64,000 nucleotides of DNA from M2408 sp040386975. Its GTDB lineage: Bacteria; Bacteroidota; Bacteroidia; Flavobacteriales_D; Crocinitomicaceae. Numbering within the stretch: the first letter of the stretch is position 1; every line of letters starts with the position of its first letter. Below are positions 42,518-52,066 of the stretch, piece by piece. Where the stretch lies: assembly GCA_040386975.1 (NCBI GenBank), contig JAZKEO010000011.1, positions 62,001-126,000 of the forward strand, read 5' to 3'. Position numbers and translations under genes: made by a program. Under the pieces are notes generated by a model that saw only the letters and a program-made list of their open reading frames with translations, did no database searches and was not told the origin of the DNA.

Positions 42518-44407
42518 TTATCTACTCCTACGTTTTTCTTCCAACCATTTTGGAACTTTTTTCTCAACGGTATCTCCCAATAATTTTTCGGCTAAATCTG
42601 GGCGATTTGCTTTTTGAAGTCGTTGTTTAATCCAATCACGGTTTTCGCGTTTGTACCAAAAAAAGAAACGATTTTGATTCAGTTTTTCCTCTTTCGATTT
42701 TACGGTATTGATTGGTTTTAAAGTATATGGATGAACTCCAGCGTAATAAATCACTTCGGCAACTGTCATTGGTGTTGGCGTAAAATCTTGCACTTGTTCC
42801 AATTGGAAACCCATGTCTTTTGTTTCAGCAGCCAAATTCGCCATATCTTCTTCCTCACAACCTGGATGCGACGAAATAAAATAAGGAATCAACTCTTGCT
42901 TCATGCCTACTTTATCGGAAATCATGTCGTATTTTTCCTTGAACTTATGGAAATACTTAAACGAAGGTTTACGCATCACACGTAAAGTTGCATCAGAAGT
43001 ATGTTCAGGAGCAACTTTCAAACGTCCAGAAATATGGTGTTTCACAACTTGTTCGATGTATTCGTCGTGGTTTCCGTCATCGTTGCTATTTTTATTGAAA
43101 TCATCCACCAATAAATCGTAACGAATTCCTGAACCAACAAAAGCTTTTTTTACTTTCGGATTAGCGTCCACTTTGCGATATAATTCAGTCATTGGTTTGT
43201 GCGAAGTATCTAAATTCGAGCAAATTACTGGATGAATACAACTTGGACTCGAGCAACGATTACAAATTTCTTCGTCCTTGCCTTTCATTTTGTACATATT
43301 CGCCGATGGTCCACCCAAATCAGAAATATAACCTCTAAATTCAGGATGACTCGTAACTTGATCCACTTCTTGCAAAATAGATTTTTCACTTCGAGAAGCA
43401 ATAAATTTTCCTTGATGAGCTGAAATCGTACAAAAACTACAACCACCAAAGCAACCACGATGCATGTTGATGGAGAATTTTATCATGTCGTAGGCTGGAA
43501 TTGCACCACGTTTTTTGTATTTTGGATGTGGCAAACGTGTGTAAGGCAAATCAAACGAACGATCGATTTCATTTTCCGTCATCGTTTTATACGGTGGATT
43601 TATCACCAAAGTCTGATTTCCAACATGTTGAATGATGCGATTTGCTTGCCATTTGTTAGACTCAACTTCTACGACTTTAAAATTCGCAGCGTATTTAATT
43701 TTATCTTCCAAACAAGTTTCATGGCTCGCCAATTCAACAGTTTCCCACAATTTATTTTTAGGTAACTCTTCTGTTTTATCTTGTAAAAAGGCAACTTGCT
43801 TTAAAGTATTCAAAGATGAAAATGGAACACCTTTTTTGAGCAAACGCAAAATTTCACGCAAAGGTTGATCGCCCATTCCGTAAACCAATAAATCCGCTTT
43901 TGAATCCACCAAAACTGATGGCATAAGTTTGTCTTTCCAGTAATCGTAGTGCGTAACACGACGTAAACTCGCCTCAATTCCACCAATCATAACTGGTACA
44001 TCAGGATAAATTTCTTTTAAAATATTGGAGTAGACAATTGTTGTGTAATCAGGTCTGTAACCCGCTTCGCCACCTGGCGTGTAAGCATCGGTTGAACGCA
44101 ATCGTTTGTTGGCAGTATAATGGTTTACCATCGAATCCATACAACCAGCAGTTACACCAAAAAAATATTTTGGTCTGCCAAATTTCTTGAAATCACGTAA
44201 ATCGTCTTTCCAATTTGGCTGGGCAACAATGGCAATTTTAAAACCTTCATCTTCAATGATTCTACCAATAACAGCAGTACCAAAAGCAGGATGATCGACA
44301 TAAGCGTCGCCAGAAAAAAGGACAACATCCACATCATCCCAGCCACGCTTTTCAACTTCTTTTTTTGTTAAGGGCAACCAATCTGTTATCGGACGTTCAT
44401 CAATCAT
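42518..44407 (-). CDS. YgiQ-family radical SAM protein
   Basis: 629-residue radical SAM enzyme of the YgiQ (UPF0313) family. It has an N-terminal B12-binding-like region (GDAYVDHPAFGTAVIGRIIEDEGF), the Fe4S4 motif Cys-x3-Cys-x2-Cys in HRGCFGGCSFCTISAHQGK (around residue 330), and the family C-terminal segment (QDFTPTPMTVAEVIYYAG). Its role in cells is not established. A TACCTTTG -7 box sits 4 nt before the ATG at 44407. The last residues are basic. Confidence 0.92.
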   Translation of the reverse strand: MIDERPITDWLPLTKKEVEKRGWDDVDVVLFSGDAYVDHPAFGTAVIGRIIEDEGFKIAIVAQPNWKDDLRDFKKFGRPKYFFGVTAGCMDSMVNHYTANKRLRSTDAYTPGGEAGYRPDYTTIVYSNILKEIYPDVPVMIGGIEASLRRVTHYDYWKDKLMPSVLVDSKADLLVYGMGDQPLREILRLLKKGVPFSSLNTLKQVAFLQDKTEELPKNKLWETVELASHETCLEDKIKYAANFKVVEVESNKWQANRIIQHVGNQTLVINPPYKTMTENEIDRSFDLPYTRLPHPKYKKRGAIPAYDMIKFSINMHRGCFGGCSFCTISAHQGKFIASRSEKSILQEVDQVTSHPEFRGYISDLGGPSANMYKMKGKDEEICNRCSSPSCIHPVICSNLDTSHKPMTELYRKVDANPKVKKAFVGSGIRYDLLVDDFNKNSNDDGNHDEYIEQVVKHHISGRLKVAPEHTSDATLRVMRKPSFKYFHKFKEKYDMISDKVGMKQELIPYFISSHPGCEEEDMANLAAETKDMGFQLEQVQDFTPTPMTVAEVIYYAGVHPYTLKPINTVKSKEEKLNQNRFFFWYKRENRDWIKQRLQKANRPDLAEKLLGDTVEKKVPKWLEEKRRSR

Positions 44408-44411
44408 GGTG

Positions 44412-44419
44412 CAAAGGTA
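44412..44419 (-). promoter_or_regulatory. -7 box (TACCTTTG) of the YgiQ gene
   Basis: Minus-strand TACCTTTG ends 4 nt before the ATG, suggesting a leaderless transcript. Confidence 0.5.
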
Positions 44420-44492
44420 GAGGAAATTCGTGGGAGAAAAAAATTAAATTTTGTGGGGGTGTGGTATCGCGAAGATTGCAGAGTTCTTTTTA

Positions 44493-44945
44493 TTAATGTA
44501 TAAATTTTTGAGAATATTTTGGAGGTCCTGAGAATTTTGGACTTTTACCATTATAAGTAGGATGTTTTAAGTATAATTTTTTTGGCGAACAAGACTCTTC
44601 TTCCACTTTAGAATAGTATTCCACTATTAAAGTGTCAATCTTATCATCAGGTAGTTTGAAAAATATCATTTTTTCATTATATAATAAGTATATAGTGAAA
44701 TAAAGTGCTCCAGAATTAGACATTGTAATTACTTTATGATAATTAGTATCAGTTTGATTTACACTAAACATCTTTAAATCTTCTGTATTGAATATTGCTG
44801 TTGAATCAAAAAATAAATCATTACCTATACTGTCAACAATAATAAAATCTATCTCATTTTTAATTGGCGAACAATCTACTTTCGATTCTTTTTTACAAGA
44901 AAATAGAATAAATAAAAAGAGAGGTAATATTTTTTTTGTTGTCAT
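44493..44945 (-). CDS. Small lipoprotein, unknown function
   Basis: 150 residues with an N-terminal signal ending in a lipobox (LFILFSC, Cys near residue 17). The mature part is acidic and beta-rich without a recognised domain (EIDFIIVDSIGNDLFFD... ALYFTIYLLYNEKMIFFKLPDDK), resembling DUF-type small Bacteroidota lipoproteins. It lies 83 bp downstream of the large MORN-repeat gene on the same strand. Confidence 0.6.
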   Translation of the reverse strand: MTTKKILPLFLFILFSCKKESKVDCSPIKNEIDFIIVDSIGNDLFFDSTAIFNTEDLKMFSVNQTDTNYHKVITMSNSGALYFTIYLLYNEKMIFFKLPDDKIDTLIVEYYSKVEEESCSPKKLYLKHPTYNGKSPKFSGPPKYSQKFIH

Positions 44946-45028
44946 TTTATGAATTTAAAATATTATTCAATTTCTCATTTTTTCCTTTGCGTATTTTGCG
45001 TAACCTTTGCTCACTTTGCGACTCAACT

Positions 45029-48000
45029 TCACTTCACATTCAAATTGATATCGTAAAACTCCGTTTTTTGGATTTTTCCTAATTTGAAATAGCGAATCTG
45101 AATGTCAAGTAAGTTTTCTTGGTAGGCGATGCGTTTTTCTAAATCAGGTAGATTTGGGTTCATGCAAATATCTCCTAAGTAATTTGTTTTCGATAAATCG
45201 CCTTTCAACCAACGACCGTGACGTTTTCCTTGGACATATTCTCCCACTTGGTTGAGTTGTCCATTTGGCGTGTAATATTTCCAAACTCCTGATGGAAGTC
45301 CGTTTAACATATTCCCTTCACTTTGCAAAGTTCCATCGTCATAGTAATTTTTAACGTAATTATTCATTCTTTTGATGGAAGAATTTGCTTCCCAAATGGT
45401 CATAAACTGACGCACTTCGTAATGGTCGGTGTGTGAACAATCGTAATTTTCAATTTTCTCGATGACATAACTTTTGTGAAGTAAATTCCCTACAGAATCG
45501 AAGTCTGAACGAATACCTTTCGACTTAAACTTAATGCTATCATTGATTTTTAGAATTGTGTCGAAGTAATCAATTTCGTACAATTTTCGACCTGAATAAT
45601 TATTGTAAAACCAACAACCCACTTTTTTCCCATTGTCAATCGAGCCATCTCGAGCAACTGTTTGATCTGGATAATATTTCGTAATTTGGTATTTAATCCC
45701 CGTTTTTTCGATGATGCTCGGACGACCATAATACGGTTGCTCAAATTCTTCTTGCGACATCAAACCAAATTGATAAAGCAAATCATAGGTACTTGGAATG
45801 TTTACCAAATCATTTGGACGGAAATAAATCGAATCTTTCCAATCGTACAAATAACGCACGCTCAACTCATTTTCTTCCCAAATTTTCTCTTCGATTGGAA
45901 AAGCATATTGAAATTTCACATAATGATATTTTGTTCCAAGTGAATCAAAAGCTTCGTAATCTTGAATTGGTTCACCGTTCAAAAAGAAACCGTGTTTTGC
46001 CAAATTCCCATTTGCATGAAAGGATTTTGATTCTCCTTGCAACATGTGATTTTGAAAATTTAATTCATACAATAAAATCGTATCTTTTCCAGGAAGCGAT
46101 AATTTTGTTCGAGCAATTCCGTCAAGTAAACCTTCCTCATAATTTGATTCGTTGGTAATTAATTTATTTTTTTCAACTGAAAGTCCGTCGATAAAACCGT
46201 CTTTGTATGAAGCTGAAAAAGTAACATTTCCTTGCCAATCGTACATTTTTTCAGAGCCGTTTAAAATTCCTTTGTGAAATGAACTTTCTTTCTGTAAATA
46301 ATATGTTTTCGTCTTCGGTAAATCCTCAATTATTGGCTCTTCGTAATATTCCATTCCCATTTGAACAAACGGATAAGCATAATCGTACTGTTTTGAACTT
46401 CCTTCTTTTTCTCCATTCTCAAAATTGATTTCTGTTCTGATTTTACCAAATTGATCGTACGCTGTCCAAAGACCATGAGGTTTTCCGTTGGAGAAATTTC
46501 CTAGAACTTTCGCTGTAAAAGGATAAGTTGATTTTGCATTTTTCCCGAAATCGTCGTATTGATCTTGGTAATACGTTTCAGAAGTATTCATACTGTATAA
46601 AACTGGAAACAATTCCTTGAAATTATTCTCATAAACTTGTCCCACATCGATGAATGAAAGCAATTCTTGCTGTTTCGATTTTCCAGTCAAAAAATATTTT
46701 TGAATTTCTTTTGCGATTTTTTTCTGTGATTTTTTCCCTGATAAATTAAATTTAATGGAATTTGTTTTAATTTTAAATGAAGGTTTTTTTTCTTCGAAAT
46801 TCATTTCAAAAGTCCCAGTAAAAGGTTTTTCTTCGAGTAAAACTTGATAATCTTCCGTTATTTCATAATTCGTAAATAAATCAAATACTTTCGCATTTAT
46901 AATAGAATCTTTTGGCGAATTTCCCTTGTAACTTCCGTTTGAAATGGTTTGTGTTGTCAAATTTTTAAACTTCAAATCTGATTTCGCAGAAAAGAATTTA
47001 TAATCTTCGCCAAAAGTGTAATTCGATTCCATTTTTGGTGTTTGGTTAATCGAATTTATCTTGATTTGAGCAATCTTTTCCTTTGGATCAAAATTCATTT
47101 CAAGACAAGGTTTTTTGTTTCCATACCAAGATTTATAGAAAACTAATTTTTCATTCAAACGTGTTTTCAAGGTATCGTAATGATTGAATTCATACAAGTC
47201 GATATCCTTGTAGTAGTTTGTTTTCAAACCGTCGATTTCAACATCTAAAAGTGCTGTATTGTCGTATTTTACTTTTTTGAATTCACCAAGTGAATCGAAG
47301 ATTTCAACTTTAATTGTTCTTCCTTCGTTATTGTATATTGTTGAAGTAAATTCTTTTGTTTTATCGTCAAAATCTATGATGTGAGCTGCTTTTCCATTAT
47401 CCCAAAAAAGTGTATCTTCTTTTACAATTTCGCCATTTTTGATTTCATATTTGAACTTTTTTTGTCCGTTTGCATAAAACTCTTCGTAGATTCCATCATA
47501 AAGTAAAATCACACCAACGCTATCAATTAATTTTGCTTTTGAAATGTATTTTCCTTTTATCCAAGCTCTTTCTTCGGTGTCTAAATAAATTGTTGAAGCT
47601 AATTCTGCTTCATAATCTTCTCCCTCATAAGACAAAATTTTCTCCTCTGGAAGTTCAAAATCTTCTTCTTTTGGAGAATAAAACTTGAATAATTTACTAA
47701 AATTGATATTTACATCGTTAACACCATTTTTAAAAAACGTAGAATCTAAGCTTAAAAACTTTTGAAATGGACTACTTCTAATAATTGTTTTGTGCGAAAC
47801 AAGAGGTTTTAATTCGTCAATTTTTGCATAGGCAAAATGTTCTTTCAAATAATAAGAATCGACATATTCCTTTCCCTTGAAATAATATCCATCTTCGTAA
47901 ACAAACCATTCTCCAGAAGCTTCACCATGATCGTATTCTCCTTTAAAAATTAATTTATTGTTCTTGTATTCTAAATATTCACCATCGATTAAACCATCTT

Positions 48001-48700
48001 TATAATGACAAATAACTTTGTCAAAAACTGGTTTTGAAGATACAAAAGTTGGATCTACACTAAAATCCATAATGGAATAAAACTCCCATTTTCCGACACG
48101 TTTCCCGTTTTCGAAATAACCTTTTTCGAGTGTGTCGCCTAAAGCATTAATACAATAAGAGAAACCGTCAATTAAATTGTCTTTAAGTGAGAAAAAACCT
48201 GCTATTTGATTGTTTTTTTTTGAGAGATTCCCTTTTTTGTCAATTTCTAAAAAATCGGTGTAAAATTGAACGTATTTTCCATCTGCGATTTTATCAATAC
48301 TTGGTGTTATCGTTTGAAATAAATTATACGGGTGTTCGTAAAATTTATTCCCATTTGAACGGATGTAAATTAATGTTTTAGGATTTATTTTACTTGAAAA
48401 ATTGACTAAATAATCTCGTTTAAAATAGTTAAAACTTTCTTCAAAATTACTTGAATCTGCTGCCATATCAGGCAACATTTTTCGGAATAAAAGCTCAAGA
48501 TTTTTTTTCTCTTTTTTATTCGTTGCTGAAATAAAAGCCCAATTTGGTGTAGAAATTCTCCCGTGTGGATAAACATAAAAGTTTTCTCCGTTCAATGAAA
48601 CGCTTTCTTGAGCTTGAAAATTAAGTGAGAAATAAAATATAGTGAATACAAAAAATCCACCTTGGCGGAGAGCTAATCTTTTGCTAAAATGTTTAATCAT
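45029..48700 (-). CDS. Very large exported MORN-repeat protein
   Basis: 1223 residues with an N-terminal signal peptide (GGFFVFTIFYFSLNFQAQ), so exported. It contains many MORN/YwqK-type repeats with the G-x-x-x-G-x-W pattern: GKRVGKWEFY, DGLIDGEYLEYKN, HGEASGEWFVYEDG, GKPHGLWTAYDQFGKI, KGILNGSEKMYDWQGN, NGLPSGVWKYYTPNGQL, QGKRHGRWLKG. This family (COG2849) is widespread in Bacteroidota and often surface-associated, but without proven function. The length is unusual; most have under 500 residues. The start is 11 bp after the stop of an upstream lipoprotein gene, so the two are probably co-transcribed. Confidence 0.8.
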   Translation of the reverse strand: MIKHFSKRLALRQGGFFVFTIFYFSLNFQAQESVSLNGENFYVYPHGRISTPNWAFISATNKKEKKNLELLFRKMLPDMAADSSNFEESFNYFKRDYLVNFSSKINPKTLIYIRSNGNKFYEHPYNLFQTITPSIDKIADGKYVQFYTDFLEIDKKGNLSKKNNQIAGFFSLKDNLIDGFSYCINALGDTLEKGYFENGKRVGKWEFYSIMDFSVDPTFVSSKPVFDKVICHYKDGLIDGEYLEYKNNKLIFKGEYDHGEASGEWFVYEDGYYFKGKEYVDSYYLKEHFAYAKIDELKPLVSHKTIIRSSPFQKFLSLDSTFFKNGVNDVNINFSKLFKFYSPKEEDFELPEEKILSYEGEDYEAELASTIYLDTEERAWIKGKYISKAKLIDSVGVILLYDGIYEEFYANGQKKFKYEIKNGEIVKEDTLFWDNGKAAHIIDFDDKTKEFTSTIYNNEGRTIKVEIFDSLGEFKKVKYDNTALLDVEIDGLKTNYYKDIDLYEFNHYDTLKTRLNEKLVFYKSWYGNKKPCLEMNFDPKEKIAQIKINSINQTPKMESNYTFGEDYKFFSAKSDLKFKNLTTQTISNGSYKGNSPKDSIINAKVFDLFTNYEITEDYQVLLEEKPFTGTFEMNFEEKKPSFKIKTNSIKFNLSGKKSQKKIAKEIQKYFLTGKSKQQELLSFIDVGQVYENNFKELFPVLYSMNTSETYYQDQYDDFGKNAKSTYPFTAKVLGNFSNGKPHGLWTAYDQFGKIRTEINFENGEKEGSSKQYDYAYPFVQMGMEYYEEPIIEDLPKTKTYYLQKESSFHKGILNGSEKMYDWQGNVTFSASYKDGFIDGLSVEKNKLITNESNYEEGLLDGIARTKLSLPGKDTILLYELNFQNHMLQGESKSFHANGNLAKHGFFLNGEPIQDYEAFDSLGTKYHYVKFQYAFPIEEKIWEENELSVRYLYDWKDSIYFRPNDLVNIPSTYDLLYQFGLMSQEEFEQPYYGRPSIIEKTGIKYQITKYYPDQTVARDGSIDNGKKVGCWFYNNYSGRKLYEIDYFDTILKINDSIKFKSKGIRSDFDSVGNLLHKSYVIEKIENYDCSHTDHYEVRQFMTIWEANSSIKRMNNYVKNYYDDGTLQSEGNMLNGLPSGVWKYYTPNGQLNQVGEYVQGKRHGRWLKGDLSKTNYLGDICMNPNLPDLEKRIAYQENLLDIQIRYFKLGKIQKTEFYDINLNVK

Positions 48701-48711
48701 TTGAAATGGTT

Positions 48712-49716
48712 TTAATCTTTTTCTTGTAAAGCTCGGTAATGAAGTGTTTCCTTGTAGAAATAACCTTGATTTTCTTCGTTATTTTTATGGTGGTTAATCT
48801 CTTTTGGTCGTCCGTATTCATCAAAAATAATGTTGTTTTCAATGTGCGTAATGTAATTTCCATCCGAAAAAGTTGAATCAATATAGCCTTTCCATTTGTT
48901 GCTGTTTCCATACAAATAAGTTCTGCGGTATTCAAAAGGATAATTTTCTTTAATTCTTCTTTTTAAAACACCTGATTTCCAGTACTCATAACGATGCACG
49001 TGTGATTCTGTTACGATATTGTCAACTTGATAACGTTTGTATGGTTTTCTGACAGAACCCAAAATAATCCAATCTTCTTTCATGGGATGTACAATGGAAT
49101 CGATGGAAAGTGGTCCCCAATTTTTCTTGTTTTTGACCACAAAATAGTTGTTCCCTTTTTCGGCATCAAGGTAAGTAGCAAATTTTTTCTTTTTTGACAA
49201 AAAGCTTAGAAAACTATATTGATGCGTTTTATCGTGAAACAATTCGGTTGTAAATTCATCTTTTGATGCTTTTTTTGTTATCGAAATAAAAGGCAAAGCT
49301 CTTACTTTACGATAACCAGAATTAAGAAAATTTCCTTCGTAAATAAAATTCGCTCGAGAGATTTCCCTATCATCAAAGTAAGAATATATCACAATTTGGT
49401 CAACATAACCGTTTGGGTCAAAATAATATTCAATTTTTTCTTTTGGAATCGCTTGCTGGAGCGAATTAATTTCGCTCGTATCACCTAAAATTCGTGGATA
49501 AACACGTTTCGTAATTTTATAAATTTTATGTGCTTTAATCAAAGAATCATTGAACCACAAAGGAAAGTTTAATTCCTCCTCAAAATCATTGTTAAAAAGA
49601 ATCGGATTGATCCATTGAGCAACTTTTTTTGGCTCTTTTTGCACAAACTTATCATCTTGATTTCCACAGGAAAAAAGTAAAAACAAAATGACAATATAAA
49701 TTCCTCTGTAAATCAA
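48712..49716 (-). CDS. Lipoprotein upstream of the MORN-repeat protein
   Basis: 334-residue predicted lipoprotein starting at TTG 49716 (no ATG places the signal correctly): hydrophobic IVILFLLFSC with lipobox Cys near residue 17. The mature domain is Tyr/Lys-rich, with beta-type elements (YYFDPNGYVDQIVIYSYFD; NIIFDEYGRPKEINH) loosely like YD/MORN-type repeats. A degenerate TATCTTTA lies 17 nt upstream. It is 11 bp from the large MORN gene and could form a surface complex with it (inference). Confidence 0.6.
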   Translation of the reverse strand: MIYRGIYIVILFLLFSCGNQDDKFVQKEPKKVAQWINPILFNNDFEEELNFPLWFNDSLIKAHKIYKITKRVYPRILGDTSEINSLQQAIPKEKIEYYFDPNGYVDQIVIYSYFDDREISRANFIYEGNFLNSGYRKVRALPFISITKKASKDEFTTELFHDKTHQYSFLSFLSKKKKFATYLDAEKGNNYFVVKNKKNWGPLSIDSIVHPMKEDWIILGSVRKPYKRYQVDNIVTESHVHRYEYWKSGVLKRRIKENYPFEYRRTYLYGNSNKWKGYIDSTFSDGNYITHIENNIIFDEYGRPKEINHHKNNEENQGYFYKETLHYRALQEKD

Positions 49717-49890
49717 AATTCTTAATTATTGATTAAAGATACATTTATTTTTTGAATGCAAAGAAAATGAAACTATTTTTATTTTCAAGAATACATTTTC
49801 TATGATTTGAATCCGTGATTTCGCACAAAACACTTGTTTATTTACTGTTTTTTTCGTAACTTTCAGTAAGATAATTAAAGTTTAGAAATC

Positions 49891-50313
49891 ATGAAAGCAA
49901 TAGATAAAATAAACAAATGGGCAAATGAACGAACAAACATTGCCATTGATTTACTTCGAATTGGTGTTGGTGTTTTCTTTTTCATAAAAGGTATTCAATT
50001 TGCTGATCAAACTCAAGCGATTGTTGATTTAATTCAACCAAAAAGTTCTTCTTTTCTTCCTGTTTTGATTGCTCACTATGTCGTAATGGGACATTTTGCA
50101 GGTGGGATTTTGATTGTCTTTGGTTTGCTTACACGACTTGCATGTTTGGTGCAATTGCCTATCGTTGTTGGAGCGGTAATCGTGAATTTTGCAGTGGCTA
50201 TGAACACAAATGATTTAATTCAAGCAAGTATTGCAACGATTTTTACAGTGTTTTTCTTAATTTTTGGTTCAGGAAAACATTCTGTAGATTATAATTTGAA
50301 ATTGCACTTTTAG
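49891..50313 (+). CDS. DoxX family membrane protein
   Basis: 140 residues, four predicted membrane helices, of the DoxX family: RIGVGVFFFIKGIQFADQ, then HYVVMGHFAGGILIVFGLLTRLACLVQLPIVVGAV and ASIATIFTVFFLIFGSGKHSVDYNL. Molecular function is unclear in bacteria (associated with thiosulfate metabolism or envelope processes in some). It stands alone, convergent with a membrane protein across a 354-bp spacer containing a long palindrome. TAACTTTC near 49857 resembles a -7 box. Confidence 0.82.
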   Translation: MKAIDKINKWANERTNIAIDLLRIGVGVFFFIKGIQFADQTQAIVDLIQPKSSSFLPVLIAHYVVMGHFAGGILIVFGLLTRLACLVQLPIVVGAVIVNFAVAMNTNDLIQASIATIFTVFFLIFGSGKHSVDYNLKLHF

Positions 50314-50667
50314 AAATTCGTTAATTATGGTTTAAAGATTAATTTTTTACTTTAGATTGCCAAAAGAATCAGTTTTCGACTGATGAAGACGAAAAGGGCT
50401 TTGGCAAAAAGCCAAACTTTTAGGTAGTAAACAAAAAGTCTAGGTCTTTACTCGAAAAATTGAAAATTACGTTTCATTACACTTTTGAAACCAAACTTAT
50501 CAAGTTGTTAGCCAAATTTAAATTTGGACAACTTGATTTCAAACAAGGTTTCAAAGACGCTCCATTCAACTTATTTTCTACTTTTCCAGCGTAATGACCA
50601 CTTTCAATTTAAATTTCTACTCGCGTTCTTGGCTAAAAATTTGTGATACAACAAAATGTGTATAATC
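50314..50667. other. Convergent intergenic region with a long palindrome
   Basis: 354 bp without a plausible gene. It contains small palindromes near 50380-50420 (GTTTTCGAC; GGCTTTGGCAAAAAGCC) and the large hairpin at 50482-50556. Possibly a remnant of a lost gene or mobile palindrome. Confidence 0.5.
50482..50556. repeat. Long palindromic hairpin
   Basis: Arms are centred at 50519/50520: CCAAATTT|AAATTTGG, then ATCAAGTTGT (left) with ACAACTTGAT (right), then TTTGAAACC with GGTTTCAAA. A 3-nt TAG bulge on the left arm interrupts otherwise long pairing. It could act as a bidirectional transcript end, but no long T-run follows. Confidence 0.7.
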
Positions 50668-51321
50668 TCAATTCACTTCCTCGAAATCGTCGAAATCATC
50701 TTTGTTGGATTTTCCAGAACGAAACTCAGTTTCGACTGAAGCAATTGGTCTTCCTGAAAGTAAAAAAGTGAAACCGTTTAATATTTTCATTAGAATTCCA
50801 AGTAAAACAAAAAATCCGATGACTTTAAAAATGAAGCCAAAAACAGGTGTGCTTTCAATATCTAAAATACTTGAATAGAACCACGAACTAATTGGGTTTT
50901 GAGCAAAAACTGGGTAAAAAATGAAAAATACAAAAACTGCGACTGCAAAAACGATGGATGCAATTTCAGCTTTTAAATTAAAAATAGTTGAAAATTGAGG
51001 TAATTTCATTCCCGACAATTGGATTAAATTTGCTCGTTTTTGTTTGTTTTGCAACTTCCCAACAAAATACAAGACCAAAATTAAAGACGAAAGAAAAAGT
51101 TCATTCAAAAGCAACTGCGAATCGCTTTGTTTGCCAACGCAGAATAAAAAAGTGACGTCAACTAAAAAGAAATATTGAACAAATTTCAAGGAATATTCTT
51201 CAATTGCCGTTTTTTCTCTACCTCCTCGCAAAAGTGACAACACGAACTGGAAAATCCCCCAAAGAAATCCAAAAATAGCGAAAATTACGCCCAATCGAAA
51301 TGCAAATTCAATAAATTTCAC
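50668..51321 (-). CDS. Multi-pass membrane protein, unknown function
   Basis: 217 residues with about five hydrophobic helices (FAFRLGVIFAIFGFLWGIFQFVLSL; KFVQYFFLVDVTFLFCVG; LFLSSLILVLYFVGKL; IASIVFAVAVFVFFIFYPVF; FIFKVIGFFVLLGILMKIL) and an acidic C-terminal tail (DDFDDFEEVN). No family recognised. It is divergent from the methionine-salvage genes. Confidence 0.6.
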   Translation of the reverse strand: MKFIEFAFRLGVIFAIFGFLWGIFQFVLSLLRGGREKTAIEEYSLKFVQYFFLVDVTFLFCVGKQSDSQLLLNELFLSSLILVLYFVGKLQNKQKRANLIQLSGMKLPQFSTIFNLKAEIASIVFAVAVFVFFIFYPVFAQNPISSWFYSSILDIESTPVFGFIFKVIGFFVLLGILMKILNGFTFLLSGRPIASVETEFRSGKSNKDDFDDFEEVN

Positions 51322-51440
51322 GAGGTAAAGTTAAGCAAATATTGTCTGATTTCAATCTTTTTTAACAAATGTTAAATAATCTGAGACGGAAGATATTAGA
51401 CATTAGACAAAAAGACTTTGAATTGATTTTAAACCACAAA

Positions 51441-51482
51441 TTAACTCCAAACTCATAACTTCTAACTACTAACTAATAACTC
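51441..51482. repeat. Intergenic repeat, family A copy 2
   Basis: Tandem degenerate units (AACTCCAAACTCATAACTTC, TAACTACTAACTAATAACTC) matching the right half of the repeat at 7057-7088. It lies in the 208-bp region between the membrane protein gene and mtnD. A family B-like fragment (AAGATATTAGACATTAGAC) lies nearby at about 51390. Confidence 0.5.
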
Positions 51483-51504
51483 TTTTTCCAATCCAAATTT
51501 TTAG

Positions 51505-51512
51505 TAATTTTG
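51505..51512 (+). promoter_or_regulatory. -7 box (TAATTTTG) of mtnD
   Basis: TAATTTTG fits TAnnTTTG and ends 17 nt before the mtnD ATG at 51530. Confidence 0.45.
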
Positions 51513-51529
51513 CTACAAATTAAAAAGCG

Positions 51530-52066
51530 ATGGCAATTTTATCAATTCCAGAAAAAGGGATTCAAATCACAAATCCGAGTCAAATAAAAGAATTCATGAA
51601 TCAAAGAGGGATTTTTTTTGACCAATGGACTTGCGATGTAACGTTTGAAGATTCTGCTTCACAAGAGGAAATTTTAGAAGCTTATTCTAAAGATTTAAAT
51701 CCTTTCATGAAAAATGGAGGATATTTGACTGCCGATGTGATTTCGATCAATAAGTTAACGGAAAATTACGAAGCAATTCGAAATAAATTTCTTGCAGAAC
51801 ACACGCATTCAGAAGATGAAATTCGTTTTTTTGTTGACGGTCAAGGCTTTTTTTGGTTCAATTTAGAAAATGAAACTATTTTCAATTTATTGTGCGAAAA
51901 AGGAGATTTAATTTCCGTTCCTGCTGGTACAAAACATTGGTTTGACGCAGGAGAAACAAATCCTTTCGTGAAAGCAATCCGTATTTTCATCGACATGAGC
52001 GGCTGGATTCCAGAATATACCGGTTCGGAAGTTGAAAAACAATTTTTAGATTTTAAAGTCAAATGA
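51530..52066 (+). CDS. mtnD: Acireductone dioxygenase
   Basis: Methionine-salvage enzyme (ARD) converting acireductone plus O2 to the 2-keto acid and formate. Cupin fold with metal ligands His91, His93, Glu97 in EHTHSEDEIRFFVDG and His136 in VPAGTKHWFD. Length 178 residues is normal. It overlaps mtnC by 4 bp and is followed by mtnA. Confidence 0.93.
   Translation: MAILSIPEKGIQITNPSQIKEFMNQRGIFFDQWTCDVTFEDSASQEEILEAYSKDLNPFMKNGGYLTADVISINKLTENYEAIRNKFLAEHTHSEDEIRFFVDGQGFFWFNLENETIFNLLCEKGDLISVPAGTKHWFDAGETNPFVKAIRIFIDMSGWIPEYTGSEVEKQFLDFKVK

Noticed and set aside
42415..42630. Open frame of 71 codons over the acs-YgiQ spacer
   Set aside because: It runs through family C repeat DNA and the 3' end of the YgiQ gene on the opposite strand, and shows no protein-like features.
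47470..47688. Leu/Lys-rich short frame opposite the MORN-repeat gene
   Set aside because: Low-complexity antisense shadow; the sense frame is a complete signal-peptide protein.
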